Assembly: GCA_022704145.1 (NCBI GenBank)
Contig: JAKJGY010000018.1
Location: forward strand, 1 to 39,734
DNA from: Verrucomicrobiota bacterium
GTDB taxonomy: Bacteria > Verrucomicrobiota > Kiritimatiellia > RFP12 > UBA1067
Direction of reading: 5' to 3'
DNA: 39,734 nt
Shown: piece by piece, positions 7,942-15,039 of the stretch
Layout: every line of letters starts with the position of its first letter
Numbering within the stretch: the first letter of the stretch is position 1
Notes under the pieces: model-generated
Databases searched by the model: none
What the model saw: only the letters and a program-made list of their open reading frames with translations
What the model was told of the DNA's origin: nothing
Program-made: the position numbers and the translations under genes

Positions 7942-8769
7942 ATGGTCAAGGTGAGACAGGTCAAGGTGGGCGGGGCGGTGTTCGGCGGGCGGCGGCTGGC
8001 GTTTATTGCGGGCCCCTGTGTGATCGAGTCCGTATCCGGCACGATGGAGCTGGCGGGGCGGCTGGTGGTGCTGGCGCGCGAGCTGGGCGCGTCGCTGGTG
8101 TTCAAGGCCTCTTTTGACAAGGCCAACCGGACCTCGGCGGACGCCTACCGCGGCCCCGGCCTGGTCGAGGGGCTGGCGATCCTCAAGGAGGTCCGCGACC
8201 GGTTCGGCGTGCCGGTGCTGACGGACATCCACGAGCCGGGGCAGGCGGCGGTGGCGGCGGCCTCGGGGGCGGTGGACATCCTGCAGATTCCGGCCTTCCT
8301 GTGCCGTCAGACCGACCTGTTGGTTGCGGCGGCGGAGACGGGGCTGGCGGTGAACGTCAAGAAAGGCCAGTTTCTGGCGCCGGAGGACATGGCGCACGTG
8401 GTCGGCAAGATCGAGGGGGCGGGCAACCGGCGGATTATCCTGACGGAGCGCGGGTCGAGCTTCGGCTATCACAACCTGGTGGCGGACATGCGCAGCCTGC
8501 TGGTGATGCGCGAGTTCGGGTATCCGGTGGTGTTCGACGCGACGCACAGCGTGCAGCGGCCGGGCGGTGCGGGCAAGGAGAGCGGCGGGGACGGACGGTG
8601 GGCGCCGGCGCTGGCGCGGGCGGCGGTGGCGACCGGGGTTGACGGGGTGTTTATGGAGACGCATATGAACCCGGCGCAGGCGCTCTCGGACAAGGCGAAC
8701 GCGATCGCGTTCCGTGAGCTGCGCGGGGTCTGGCGGACATTGGAGGCGATCCATGAGCTTGTCCGGTAG
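7942..8769 (+). CDS. kdsA: 3-deoxy-8-phosphooctulonate synthase (Kdo-8-phosphate synthase)
   Basis: A 275-residue enzyme that condenses phosphoenolpyruvate with arabinose-5-phosphate. Family segments are AGPCVIES, FKASFDKANRTS, TDIHEPGQA, IQIPAFLCRQTDLL, VNVKKGQFLAPEDM, TERGSSFGYHNLV and FDATHSVQRPGG. Cys26 in AGPCVIES is the position that holds Cys in the metal-dependent class and Asn in the metal-free class, so this looks like a metallo-KdsA. ATG 7942 is preferred because GGAAGGGAGG (7926-7935) precedes it. An in-frame GTG at 7909, directly after the kdsB stop, has no such site. Its 3' end overlaps lptC by 17 bases. Confidence 0.96.
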   Translation: MVKVRQVKVGGAVFGGRRLAFIAGPCVIESVSGTMELAGRLVVLARELGASLVFKASFDKANRTSADAYRGPGLVEGLAILKEVRDRFGVPVLTDIHEPGQAAVAAASGAVDILQIPAFLCRQTDLLVAAAETGLAVNVKKGQFLAPEDMAHVVGKIEGAGNRRIILTERGSSFGYHNLVADMRSLLVMREFGYPVVFDATHSVQRPGGAGKESGGDGRWAPALARAAVATGVDGVFMETHMNPAQALSDKANAIAFRELRGVWRTLEAIHELVR

Positions 8770-9271
8770 CGGCTGGGCCAGGATATGGGCGCTTGCGGCG
8801 TGCCTGGCCGCGGTGCGGCTGGCGGCGCGCGAGGCGGCGGGCGGGCGGTGTCCGGACGCGGCATGGCGGCCGTTGGTGGAGCGCTGGGACACGGCGCGCG
8901 CCGAGATGACGGCCCCGGTGGAGAACTTGCGCCTGCCGCTCGACTACCATGCGAACGGCCGGCTCAAGGCGGCCCTGCGCGCCTCCAAGGCGCAACTGCT
9001 GGCAGAGGGGCTGCTGGTGGCCGAGGGGGTGCGGGTCGAACTGTATGACGCGGCCGGCGGGGTGGAGGGCACGCTGACGGCCGAGGCATGCCTGTTTGAC
9101 CGCGGGACCAAGCTCGGGTATTGCGTCGGGCGGGTCAGCCTGGTGAGGGGGGCGGACCGGCTGAAAGGACGGGATCTGTACTTTTCAACCGAGGAACAGT
9201 TTATTAAAATACTATCCGACTGCGAGATACGGACGACGCGCATTCCAGTCAAGATGGGGAGGCTATTGTGA
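8753..9271 (+). CDS. lptC: LPS export ABC transporter periplasmic protein LptC-like
   Basis: A 172-residue protein. The first 27 residues (MSLSGSGWARIW then ALAACLAAVRLAA) look like an N-terminal signal anchor. The rest has beta-strand-rich sequence of the OstA/LptC jellyroll type, with repeated short segments such as GLLVAEGVRVELYDAAG and LYFSTEEQFIKILSDCEIRT. Primary-sequence similarity across LptC is low, so the name rests largely on context between kdsA and lptA-lptB. The start is inside the last codons of kdsA, with GGAGG (8742-8746) seven bases upstream; an earlier in-frame start at 8714 has a poorer site. LptC bridges the inner-membrane LptBFG complex and LptA. The stop TGA shares a base with the next ATG (TGATG). 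Confidence 0.75.
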   Translation: MSLSGSGWARIWALAACLAAVRLAAREAAGGRCPDAAWRPLVERWDTARAEMTAPVENLRLPLDYHANGRLKAALRASKAQLLAEGLLVAEGVRVELYDAAGGVEGTLTAEACLFDRGTKLGYCVGRVSLVRGADRLKGRDLYFSTEEQFIKILSDCEIRTTRIPVKMGRLL

Positions 9272-9801
9272 TGCGGACGGCGGTGACTTTTGTGATAGCG
9301 GGCCTGTTGGCCGGTTGGGCGGCAGGGCTGCAGGCGGGTGTGACGAACGCGGTGGCGCGCGAGCAGGCGGGTGTGACGAACGCGGTGGCGCGCGAATCGG
9401 TGATTACGGCCTCGCGGATCGAGTTTGACAACAAGGAGGGGCTGATCCTGTTCGACGAGAACGTGCTGGTGGACGACGCGCAGTTCGTGATGCGTTCCGA
9501 CCGGCTGCTGGTCTTCACGGAGGGCACGAACGACGTGCAGCAGATCATGGCGGTGGGCCGGGTGAGCATCACCAACGAGAACCGCACTGCGGTATGCGAC
9601 AAGGCGGTGTACACCAAGAAGGACGGTCAGATCGTGATGATCGGCAACGCGCGTCTGCTTCAGCGGGGCAAGGATGCGGCAGAGGTGAACGGCGACAAGA
9701 TCACGATCTGGCTCGACGACGAGCGCATGCTGGTCGAGCCGGGGACCTTTGTGTTGCCGCCGGGCATGATGAACAAGGGTGACCATAAGCTGTTGCCGTG
9801 A
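9271..9801 (+). CDS. lptA: LPS transport periplasmic protein LptA-like (OstA family)
   Basis: A 176-residue secreted protein with signal peptide MRTAVTFVIAGLLAGWAAGLQA. From about residue 43 it has the OstA/LptA beta-jellyroll repeat pattern: ITASRIEFDNKEGLILFDENVLVDD, then MRSDRLLVF, then AVCDKAVYTKKDGQIVMIGNARLLQ and VNGDKITIWLDDERMLVEPG. It would form the periplasmic bridge that carries LPS to the outer membrane. ATG 9271 is used because GGGGAGG (9256-9262) lies nine bases ahead and it overlaps the lptC stop by one base. Residues 21-42 are two copies of an 11-residue repeat (QAGVTNAVARE) just after the predicted cleavage site, which is unusual for LptA. Confidence 0.8.
   Translation: MRTAVTFVIAGLLAGWAAGLQAGVTNAVAREQAGVTNAVARESVITASRIEFDNKEGLILFDENVLVDDAQFVMRSDRLLVFTEGTNDVQQIMAVGRVSITNENRTAVCDKAVYTKKDGQIVMIGNARLLQRGKDAAEVNGDKITIWLDDERMLVEPGTFVLPPGMMNKGDHKLLP
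9331..9396 (+). repeat. 33-bp in-frame tandem duplication inside lptA
   Basis: Two adjacent copies, 9331-9363 and 9364-9396, differ only at the last base (GAG versus GAA). Each encodes QAGVTNAVARE. The copies sit between the signal peptide and the first jellyroll strand. Near identity points to a recent slippage or duplication event. Confidence 0.95.
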
Positions 9802-9823
9802 CGGGAGCGGGGTGACCGGAACT

Positions 9824-10579
9824 ATGTCAGAAGCGTCGGAAAAGGCGGACGGGCTGCTGCCCGATATCCAGGCCGAGGGCCTGGTGAAGCAGTACGGTGC
9901 GAGAACCGTCGTGAACGGTGTCTCGCTCCATGCGCGGTGCGGTGAGATCGTCGGGCTGCTGGGGCCGAACGGCGCCGGCAAGACGACCACTTTTTACATG
10001 GTGGTCGGTCTGGTGCGGCCGAACGCGGGTTCGGTCCTGTTCCGAGGTGAGCCGATCACGCGTATGCCGGTCTACCGCCGGGCGCGCCTCGGCCTGGGCT
10101 ATCTGGCGCAGGAGGCGTCGGTGTTCCGCAAGCTGACGGTCGAGGAGAACGTCCTGGCGATCCTGGAGACCTTGCCTTTGACGAAGGCGGAGCGTCTTGA
10201 CCGGGCTGAGGAGCTGCTGGCGAGCCTGAGCCTGACGAAGGTGGCGCGTCAGCGCGCCTATACGCTCAGCGGCGGCGAGCGGCGTAAGCTGGAGATCGCG
10301 CGCGCCTTGGTCCGTAAGCCGCAGATTCTGATGTTGGACGAGCCTTTCAGCGGCGTTGACCCGCTGGCGGTCCATGACATCCAGGAGATCGTGAAAGGCC
10401 TGCGTGATCGCGGGCTGGGCATCATTGTGACGGATCACAACGTGCGCGAGACGCTTTCGATCGTGGACCGGGCCTATTTGGTGTACGACGGCCAGATCCT
10501 GTGCGAGGGGAGCAGCGACTTCCTGGTCCAGGACGAGACGGCGCGTCGGCTGTATCTGGGCGCGAATTTCAGGATGTGA
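9824..10579 (+). CDS. lptB: LPS export ABC transporter ATP-binding protein
   Basis: A 251-residue ABC ATPase that powers LPS extraction from the inner membrane with LptF/LptG, which are not in the window. Walker A is GPNGAGKTTT, the Q-loop region is GYLAQEASVFRKLTVEENV, the signature is LSGGERRKLEIARAL, Walker B is ILMLDEPFSGVDP, and the switch segment is IIVTDHNVRETL. The pairing SGVDPLAVHDIQEI with TDHNVRE is characteristic of LptB rather than branched-chain amino-acid ATPases. Start ATG 9824 was chosen over an upstream in-frame start at 9779 that lies inside lptA; GGAGCGGGG stands 15-23 bases ahead. The gene follows lptA by 22 bases. Confidence 0.95.
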   Translation: MSEASEKADGLLPDIQAEGLVKQYGARTVVNGVSLHARCGEIVGLLGPNGAGKTTTFYMVVGLVRPNAGSVLFRGEPITRMPVYRRARLGLGYLAQEASVFRKLTVEENVLAILETLPLTKAERLDRAEELLASLSLTKVARQRAYTLSGGERRKLEIARALVRKPQILMLDEPFSGVDPLAVHDIQEIVKGLRDRGLGIIVTDHNVRETLSIVDRAYLVYDGQILCEGSSDFLVQDETARRLYLGANFRM

Positions 10580-10615
10580 GTTTGATTACTCAGGTTTAGG
10601 ACACAACAAGTGAAC

Positions 10616-10632
10616 GCCCGTCTATGGCGGGC
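10616..10632 (+). promoter_or_regulatory. Small hairpin in the hpf leader
   Basis: GCCCG (10616-10620), loop TCTATGG, CGGGC (10628-10632). It lies immediately before the hpf ribosome binding site (GGAAAGGGAGGTG, 10635-10647). Five G-C pairs could affect translation initiation or mark an mRNA processing point between lptB and hpf. Function is not shown. Confidence 0.3.
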
Positions 10633-10651
10633 TAGGAAAGGGAGGTGTGTG

Positions 10652-10972
10652 ATGGCGATTGAAGTGACGGTGAGGCATCAGAACGCGAATGAGACGCTGA
10701 AGGCCTACGCGGAGGCGCGAGCCGCGCGGATCGTGGAGGCGTTCCCTAAGGTCGAGAGCGTGCATGTGGTGATCGACGTTCAACGCCACCTGTACGAGGC
10801 CGAGTTTGTGGTGCAGCAGAAGGGCCTGACGGCGGTCGGCGCGAAGGAGCATGCGGCCAGTGCGCGTGCGGTGATCGATACGGCGGCGGCCAGGGCCGAG
10901 CGGCAGCTCCGCAAGCTGCGTAACAAGCGCGCGACGGCGCATGTCAGGAAGGCGAGACGCACGGATGCTTGA
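10652..10972 (+). CDS. hpf: Ribosome hibernation-promoting factor, short form (HPF/RaiA family)
   Basis: A 106-residue protein of the short HPF/YfiA class. The family pattern runs from MAIEVTVRHQNANETLKAYAE through RIVEAFPKVESVHVVIDVQRH and AEFVVQQKG to the basic C-terminal helix RQLRKLRNKR. HPF binds the decoding centre of the 30S subunit and inactivates ribosomes in stationary phase. The start at 10652 has a strong GGAAAGGGAGGTG site five bases ahead. In many Gram-negatives hpf follows lptB-rpoN; here rpoN is absent and hprK follows at once, overlapping by eight bases. Confidence 0.9.
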   Translation: MAIEVTVRHQNANETLKAYAEARAARIVEAFPKVESVHVVIDVQRHLYEAEFVVQQKGLTAVGAKEHAASARAVIDTAAARAERQLRKLRNKRATAHVRKARRTDA

Positions 10973-11933
10973 TGCCCGTCAGATTCAGGTTCCGCTCTCG
11001 ACGGTGACGGTCGGCCAGTTTCTCAAGGTCGGACGCGAGCGTCTGGGGCTGGAGCTGATCGCCGGCGAGGCCGGCCTGGAGCGCGTCATCGCCGAGCCGG
11101 TGATGCATCGCCCCGGGCTGGCCTTGTCGGGCTTCTACGAGCATTTCGCGTGGCGGCGTATCCAGGTGATCGGGATGGTCGAGCACGCCTATCTCTCTTC
11201 CCTGCCTGAGGAGCTGCGGGTGCAGCGGGTGGAGGAGCTGTTTGCGTTGAAGATCCCGTGCCTGGTCTTCACGCGCGGCAAGCGGGTCTTCCCAGAGGTG
11301 TTGCGGGTGGCGGAGCAGGCCGGCGTGACGGTGTTGCGGTCAACGGTGGTGACGCGCCATCTGATCCACGCTTCGACGTTCGTGCTGGAGGAGCTGAGCG
11401 CGCCGCGTTGCCGTGTGCACGGGACGATGCTTGAGGTGGCGGGCGTCGGCGTGTTTATCGAGGGCGCGCCGGGGCTGGGCAAGAGCGAGACCGCTCTGGG
11501 GCTGGTCAGGCGGGGGCACGCGCTGGTGGCTGACGACCTGACGCAGTTCCGGCGCGACAGCCAGGGCAAGCTGCTCGGTTCCGCGCTGCCGCTGGCCCAG
11601 CATCATATGGAGATCCGCGGGATCGGGATCATCAATGTCCTCTCGCTGTTTGGCGTCGCGTCGGTGCGCGGCGAGAAGCAGTTGGACATGGTGGTGACGC
11701 TCAAGCGCCAGGGCGAGGCGGACGCGGAGATCGACCGGACGGGGCTTGAGGATCTGCGGCGGGAGTTTCTGGGAGTGCAGGTGCGCCAGCTCGTGATTCC
11801 GGTGGCGCCGGGGCGCGATCTGGTGAACCTGGTTGAGACGGCGGCGCAGGAGCACATCCTGCGTGCGGGCGGCCGTGTGGCGGCGGATGAACTGGACGCG
11901 CGTATCAAGCGTCACCATTGCGGCGGGGGGTAA
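10965..11933 (+). CDS. hprK: HPr kinase/phosphorylase
   Basis: A 322-residue bifunctional enzyme that phosphorylates or dephosphorylates the regulatory serine of HPr. The N-terminal half (about 1-150) has the Mur-ligase-like HprK N-domain pattern, with LIAGEAGLERVI and LVFTRG. The P-loop at residues 167-174 is GAPGLGKS followed by ETALGLVRRGHALVADD; the usual form is G-x-S-G-x-G-K-S, so the third residue is Pro-containing here. The family signature EIRGIGIINV is present and is specific for HprK. ATG 10965 overlaps the hpf stop by eight bases. The target HPr is the next gene, two bases after the stop. Confidence 0.95.
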   Translation: MLDARQIQVPLSTVTVGQFLKVGRERLGLELIAGEAGLERVIAEPVMHRPGLALSGFYEHFAWRRIQVIGMVEHAYLSSLPEELRVQRVEELFALKIPCLVFTRGKRVFPEVLRVAEQAGVTVLRSTVVTRHLIHASTFVLEELSAPRCRVHGTMLEVAGVGVFIEGAPGLGKSETALGLVRRGHALVADDLTQFRRDSQGKLLGSALPLAQHHMEIRGIGIINVLSLFGVASVRGEKQLDMVVTLKRQGEADAEIDRTGLEDLRREFLGVQVRQLVIPVAPGRDLVNLVETAAQEHILRAGGRVAADELDARIKRHHCGGG

Positions 11934-11935
11934 GA

Positions 11936-12232
11936 GTGGCAAAAACAGGCAATAATCAGGAGACGCGGGAGTTTGTCCTGCTTAACAAATACGGCATGCA
12001 CGTCCGGCCTGCGGGGCTGTTCGCCAAGGTGGCCTCGCGCTTTAAGGCCGAGGTCAACGTCGAGAAGGATGGTACCGTCGTCTCGGGCAAGAGCATCATG
12101 GCGCTGATGATGCTGGAGGCCGTGTGCGGGGCGCGACTGCGCGTCACGGCCGAGGGTGACCAGTACCGTGAGGCGTTGGATGAGCTGGAGGGGCTGGTGG
12201 CCCGTAAGTTCGACATTCCCGATGAGCAGTAA
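11936..12232 (+). CDS. ptsH: Phosphocarrier protein HPr
   Basis: A 98-residue HPr. The active-site histidine is His22 in NKYGMHVRPAG, and the regulatory serine is Ser53 in SGKSIMALMML. The 31-residue spacing between them equals that between His15 and Ser46 of the model proteins, so both the EI-dependent and HprK-dependent sites are intact. The chosen GTG at 11936 is preceded by GGCGGGGGG; a TTG at 11918 in the same frame would extend into hprK. About ten residues precede the normal HPr N-terminus. The stop overlaps the EI gene by 11 bases. Confidence 0.93.
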   Translation: MAKTGNNQETREFVLLNKYGMHVRPAGLFAKVASRFKAEVNVEKDGTVVSGKSIMALMMLEAVCGARLRVTAEGDQYREALDELEGLVARKFDIPDEQ

Positions 12233-14021
12233 GGAGACAGGTGATCCGGCGGCGGTGTCCGGCCAGGTGCTGGAGGGGCTAGCCGCATCGCGCGGTGTGG
12301 TCGCGGGGCCGGCCTTTCTGTTCAGGACGTCCGGCACGGAGCAGATACCCGAGTACCGGCTTGAGCCTGAGCAGGTGCCGCAAGAGGTCAAGCGGCTCTC
12401 GGATGCGTTCGCTCTGACGCGCGTGCAACTGCTCTCCTTGGCGACCGAGCTGGGCAAGCGGCTCAGCGGGGACGAGGCGATGATCTTCGAGGGTCACCTG
12501 ATGATGCTCGAGGACCCTTCGTTCCAGAACGCCTGCAAGGAGAAGATCACGCGCGATCAGGCCAACGCCGAGCGTGCGGTGGATCGGGCCTCGCAAACCT
12601 TCATCGGCATCTTTGAGGCGATGGACGACGCTTATCTCCGGGAGCGCGCCAAGGATGTGAGCGACATCGCGCGGCGTGTGATCCGAAATCTTCTGGGTGG
12701 TGAGCCGGTAGGGGTGCGTCTCGACCAGCCCTGCATTGTGGTGGCGGACGATCTGACGCCGTCCGAGACCATCTCCATGCCGAAGCACCTGATCCTGGGT
12801 TTCGCGACGGAGCGGGGCAGCGCCACCTCGCACGCCTCGGTCTTGGCGCGTGCGCTGGGCATACCGGCGGTGGTGGGCCTCGGCCAGGTCGCCAGCCGGG
12901 TGAAGACCGGTGACCTGCTCCTGCTCGACGGCACGCGGGGGGTGGTCGTCGTGAATCCCGGCCGTGACGAACGGCAGGCCTTTGACAAGCTCATGGTGCG
13001 GTCACGGGAGGTCGAGGTGTCGTTGGAGCTGGGCCGCGAGGGGCCGGGCCTCACCTCTGACGGACATCCCGTGCCGCTGCTGGCCAACGTGGACAACAGC
13101 ACGCCGATGACCGAGGTTCTGGCGGTGGGTGCTGAAGGGATCGGCCTGTACCGGACTGAGTATCAGTGGATGTCTCTGGGGCGTGAACCGACCGAGGAGG
13201 AGCAGGCCAGCGCATATACAGAGGCCGCGCGCTCCGTGCCGCAAGGTCAGGCGGTCACGATCCGTGTTCTTGACCTGGGCGGTGACAAGGTCGCCAAGGG
13301 TGTCGCAGGCGGACACAGGGAGGCGAACCCGTTTCTGGGTAACCGTTCGATCCGTTGCCTGCTGAGCCATCCCGAGGTTTTCCGCAGGCAGTTGCGCGCT
13401 ATCCTCCGAGCGAGCGCGCACGGTCGTGTGCGGGTGATGTATCCGATGGTGACGGCGCTGGAAGAGCTGCGGGCGGCCAACCTTGAACTGGCTGAGGCCA
13501 TGGAGTCCTTGCGTCGCGAGGGCGTGGCGTTCGACGCTTCGTTGCGTCGGGGCGTGATGATCGAGGTGCCCGGCGCTGCGCTGATCGCACAGTCGCTTGT
13601 GATGGAGGCGGATTTCCTATCGATCGGGACTAACGACCTGATCCAGTACACGCTGGCGGTGGACCGGATCAACGAGACGGTGGCTAGGCTGTACCAGCCG
13701 ACCCACCCGGGCGTGCTGAGCCTGATCGAGATGACGGTGGCGGCGGGGAACGCCTGCGGCAAGCCGGTGGCGGTGTGCGGCGAGATGGCCGCCGACCCTG
13801 TGATGGCCATCCTGCTGGTGGGTATGGGGGTTGACGAGTTCAGCATGTCGCCCAACCTGATCCCGCTGGTCAAGCGGGTACTCTCCCTGATCAGTTTGGC
13901 GGACGCGCAGCAGGTCGCGGCGGCTGTGCGCGCCATGCGCGGGATCTCCGCTGAGGCTGTGTACGGCGAGTGCCGCAGGCTTGTGCTGGAGCGTGTCCCC
14001 GAGCTTGCCAGCCTCCAATAA
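12222..14021 (+). CDS. ptsI: Phosphoenolpyruvate-protein phosphotransferase (PTS enzyme I)
   Basis: A 599-residue enzyme I that transfers phosphate from phosphoenolpyruvate to HPr. The phospho-histidine segment is GSATSHASVLARALGIPAVVG with His204. The PEP-binding domain shows LYRTEYQWM, MYPMVT, MIEVPGAALIAQ, FLSIGTNDLIQYTLAVDR and the acid/base Cys519 in VAVCGEMAADP. The start is the least certain part. ATG 12222 lies inside ptsH with a weak site, while a good AAGGAG (12231-12236) sits after it, and GTG 12255 could be an alternative start that removes 11 residues. No EIIA, EIIB or EIIC gene follows, which fits a regulatory HPr-HprK circuit rather than sugar transport here. Confidence 0.95.
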   Translation: MSSKETGDPAAVSGQVLEGLAASRGVVAGPAFLFRTSGTEQIPEYRLEPEQVPQEVKRLSDAFALTRVQLLSLATELGKRLSGDEAMIFEGHLMMLEDPSFQNACKEKITRDQANAERAVDRASQTFIGIFEAMDDAYLRERAKDVSDIARRVIRNLLGGEPVGVRLDQPCIVVADDLTPSETISMPKHLILGFATERGSATSHASVLARALGIPAVVGLGQVASRVKTGDLLLLDGTRGVVVVNPGRDERQAFDKLMVRSREVEVSLELGREGPGLTSDGHPVPLLANVDNSTPMTEVLAVGAEGIGLYRTEYQWMSLGREPTEEEQASAYTEAARSVPQGQAVTIRVLDLGGDKVAKGVAGGHREANPFLGNRSIRCLLSHPEVFRRQLRAILRASAHGRVRVMYPMVTALEELRAANLELAEAMESLRREGVAFDASLRRGVMIEVPGAALIAQSLVMEADFLSIGTNDLIQYTLAVDRINETVARLYQPTHPGVLSLIEMTVAAGNACGKPVAVCGEMAADPVMAILLVGMGVDEFSMSPNLIPLVKRVLSLISLADAQQVAAAVRAMRGISAEAVYGECRRLVLERVPELASLQ

Positions 14022-14112
14022 AGGGCACTCCGGGTGTGTGCCTTGCGGGATTCTGTCAGGACTGTGTTTCGTTTGTGACCTGTTTCCTTCCGCGCCCTGT
14101 CTCCGCTGCCGC

Positions 14113-14148
14113 GTGAACCCTCAGCCACGTTCACACCGGATTTTTTTT
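14113..14148 (+). terminator. Possible intrinsic terminator after ptsI
   Basis: GTGAAC (14113-14118) and GTTCAC (14129-14134) are perfect inverted arms around a ten-base loop. Eight T residues follow at 14141-14148, after a gap of six bases. The stem is short and the T-tract is displaced, so it is weaker than a textbook terminator. The position between ptsI and the next promoter fits. Confidence 0.4.
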
Positions 14149-14159
14149 GTTCAGGCCAC

Positions 14160-14188
14160 TTGACAGCGACCGGCGACCGGTCTATCCT
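14160..14188 (+). promoter_or_regulatory. Sigma70-type promoter of the aldolase-transporter-hydrolase cluster
   Basis: TTGACA (14160-14165), a 17-base spacer and TATCCT (14183-14188, four of six). The expected transcription start, around 14195, falls inside the dyad at 14192-14209. Confidence 0.55.
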
Positions 14189-14191
14189 AAC

Positions 14192-14209
14192 TGGTATACA
14201 AGTTTACCA
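14192..14209 (+). promoter_or_regulatory. Operator-like inverted repeat over the transcription start
   Basis: TGGTA (14192-14196) and TACCA (14205-14209) are perfect inverted arms separated by eight bases, with GTATACA (14194-14200) inside. The AT-rich dyad lies directly downstream of the -10 box, where a repressor would block initiation. GTATAC-type centres are common in GntR-family operators, but no regulator gene is in this cluster, so the factor is unknown. Confidence 0.45.
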
Positions 14210-14244
14210 TACTGGGATTTGTTAAGCGGAAGGAAGACAAGACG

Positions 14245-15039
14245 ATGGGAGACCCTGCAGTGGCTCGGACGGCGGGTGGCCTGGCACGCGCGCGCCTCGC
14301 GCGCGGCGAGGTGTTGAACGGTATCTTCTGCAAGACGACGGCCCCGGAATTCATTGAGTGCGTGGGTCATGCCGGCTTCGATTTCTGTATTCTGGATCAG
14401 GAGCACAGCCCTGTCGGGTATGAGACGCTCCAGAATCTGATCCGGGCCGCTGAAGTCTCGGGCGTTCTGCCGGTCGTCCGCACCGGCGACGCGCGCGAGG
14501 GCAGTATCGGAACGCCGCTCGACCTGGGTGCTGCGGGTGTCCAGGTGCCACAGGTGGTCTCGATAAAGTCGGCTTCGGAAGTGGTGCGCGCGGCCCGCTT
14601 CGCGCCCCTGGGGCAGCGCGGCGTCTGCCGTTTCGTACGCGCGGCGCGCTTTTCGGCGATGGAGCGCACGGCATACTTCTCGGCCGCCAACGAGGCGCTC
14701 GTGATCCTCCAGCTTGAGGGCACACACCTGGCGGCCTATGAGGAGATCGCCGGGCTTCCGGGCGTGGATATCCTGTTCATCGGGCCGTACGACCTCTCGC
14801 AGAAGCTCGGCCTGCCGGGCGAGATCGAGCACCCGCGCGTTCTGGAGGAGATCGGTAAGATCATTGCCATCGCGCGCGCCGGCGGCAAGACCGTGGGCGT
14901 CTTCGCCGACACCGTCGCGCAGGCCGCACGCTGGGTCGCGCTCGGCTGCCAGTACATCGCGTACTCGGTCGACACCGGGATCTTCTATAAGGCCTGCCGC
15001 GAGACCGTGCAGGCGCTCAAAGGTCTGGCACCATGCTGA
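14245..15039 (+). CDS. HpcH/HpaI aldolase family protein (2-keto-3-deoxy sugar-acid aldolase-like)
   Basis: A 264-residue class II, metal-dependent aldolase of the HpcH/HpaI family. These enzymes cleave 2-keto-3-deoxy acids, such as 2-dehydro-3-deoxyglucarate, 2-keto-3-deoxyrhamnonate or 4-hydroxy-2-oxoheptanedioate, to pyruvate and an aldehyde. Family landmarks are FDFCILDQEHSP (catalytic His region), VRTGDA, the metal-ligand Glu in LQLEG, and the metal-ligand Asp in LFIGPYDLSQKLGLPG. ATG 14245 follows GGAAGGAAG. Its last seven bases overlap the transporter gene, so the two are coupled. It is the first gene behind the operator-like dyad. An aldolase with a transporter and extracellular hydrolases suggests sugar-acid use; the exact substrate cannot be read from sequence. 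Confidence 0.88.
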   Translation: MGDPAVARTAGGLARARLARGEVLNGIFCKTTAPEFIECVGHAGFDFCILDQEHSPVGYETLQNLIRAAEVSGVLPVVRTGDAREGSIGTPLDLGAAGVQVPQVVSIKSASEVVRAARFAPLGQRGVCRFVRAARFSAMERTAYFSAANEALVILQLEGTHLAAYEEIAGLPGVDILFIGPYDLSQKLGLPGEIEHPRVLEEIGKIIAIARAGGKTVGVFADTVAQAARWVALGCQYIAYSVDTGIFYKACRETVQALKGLAPC

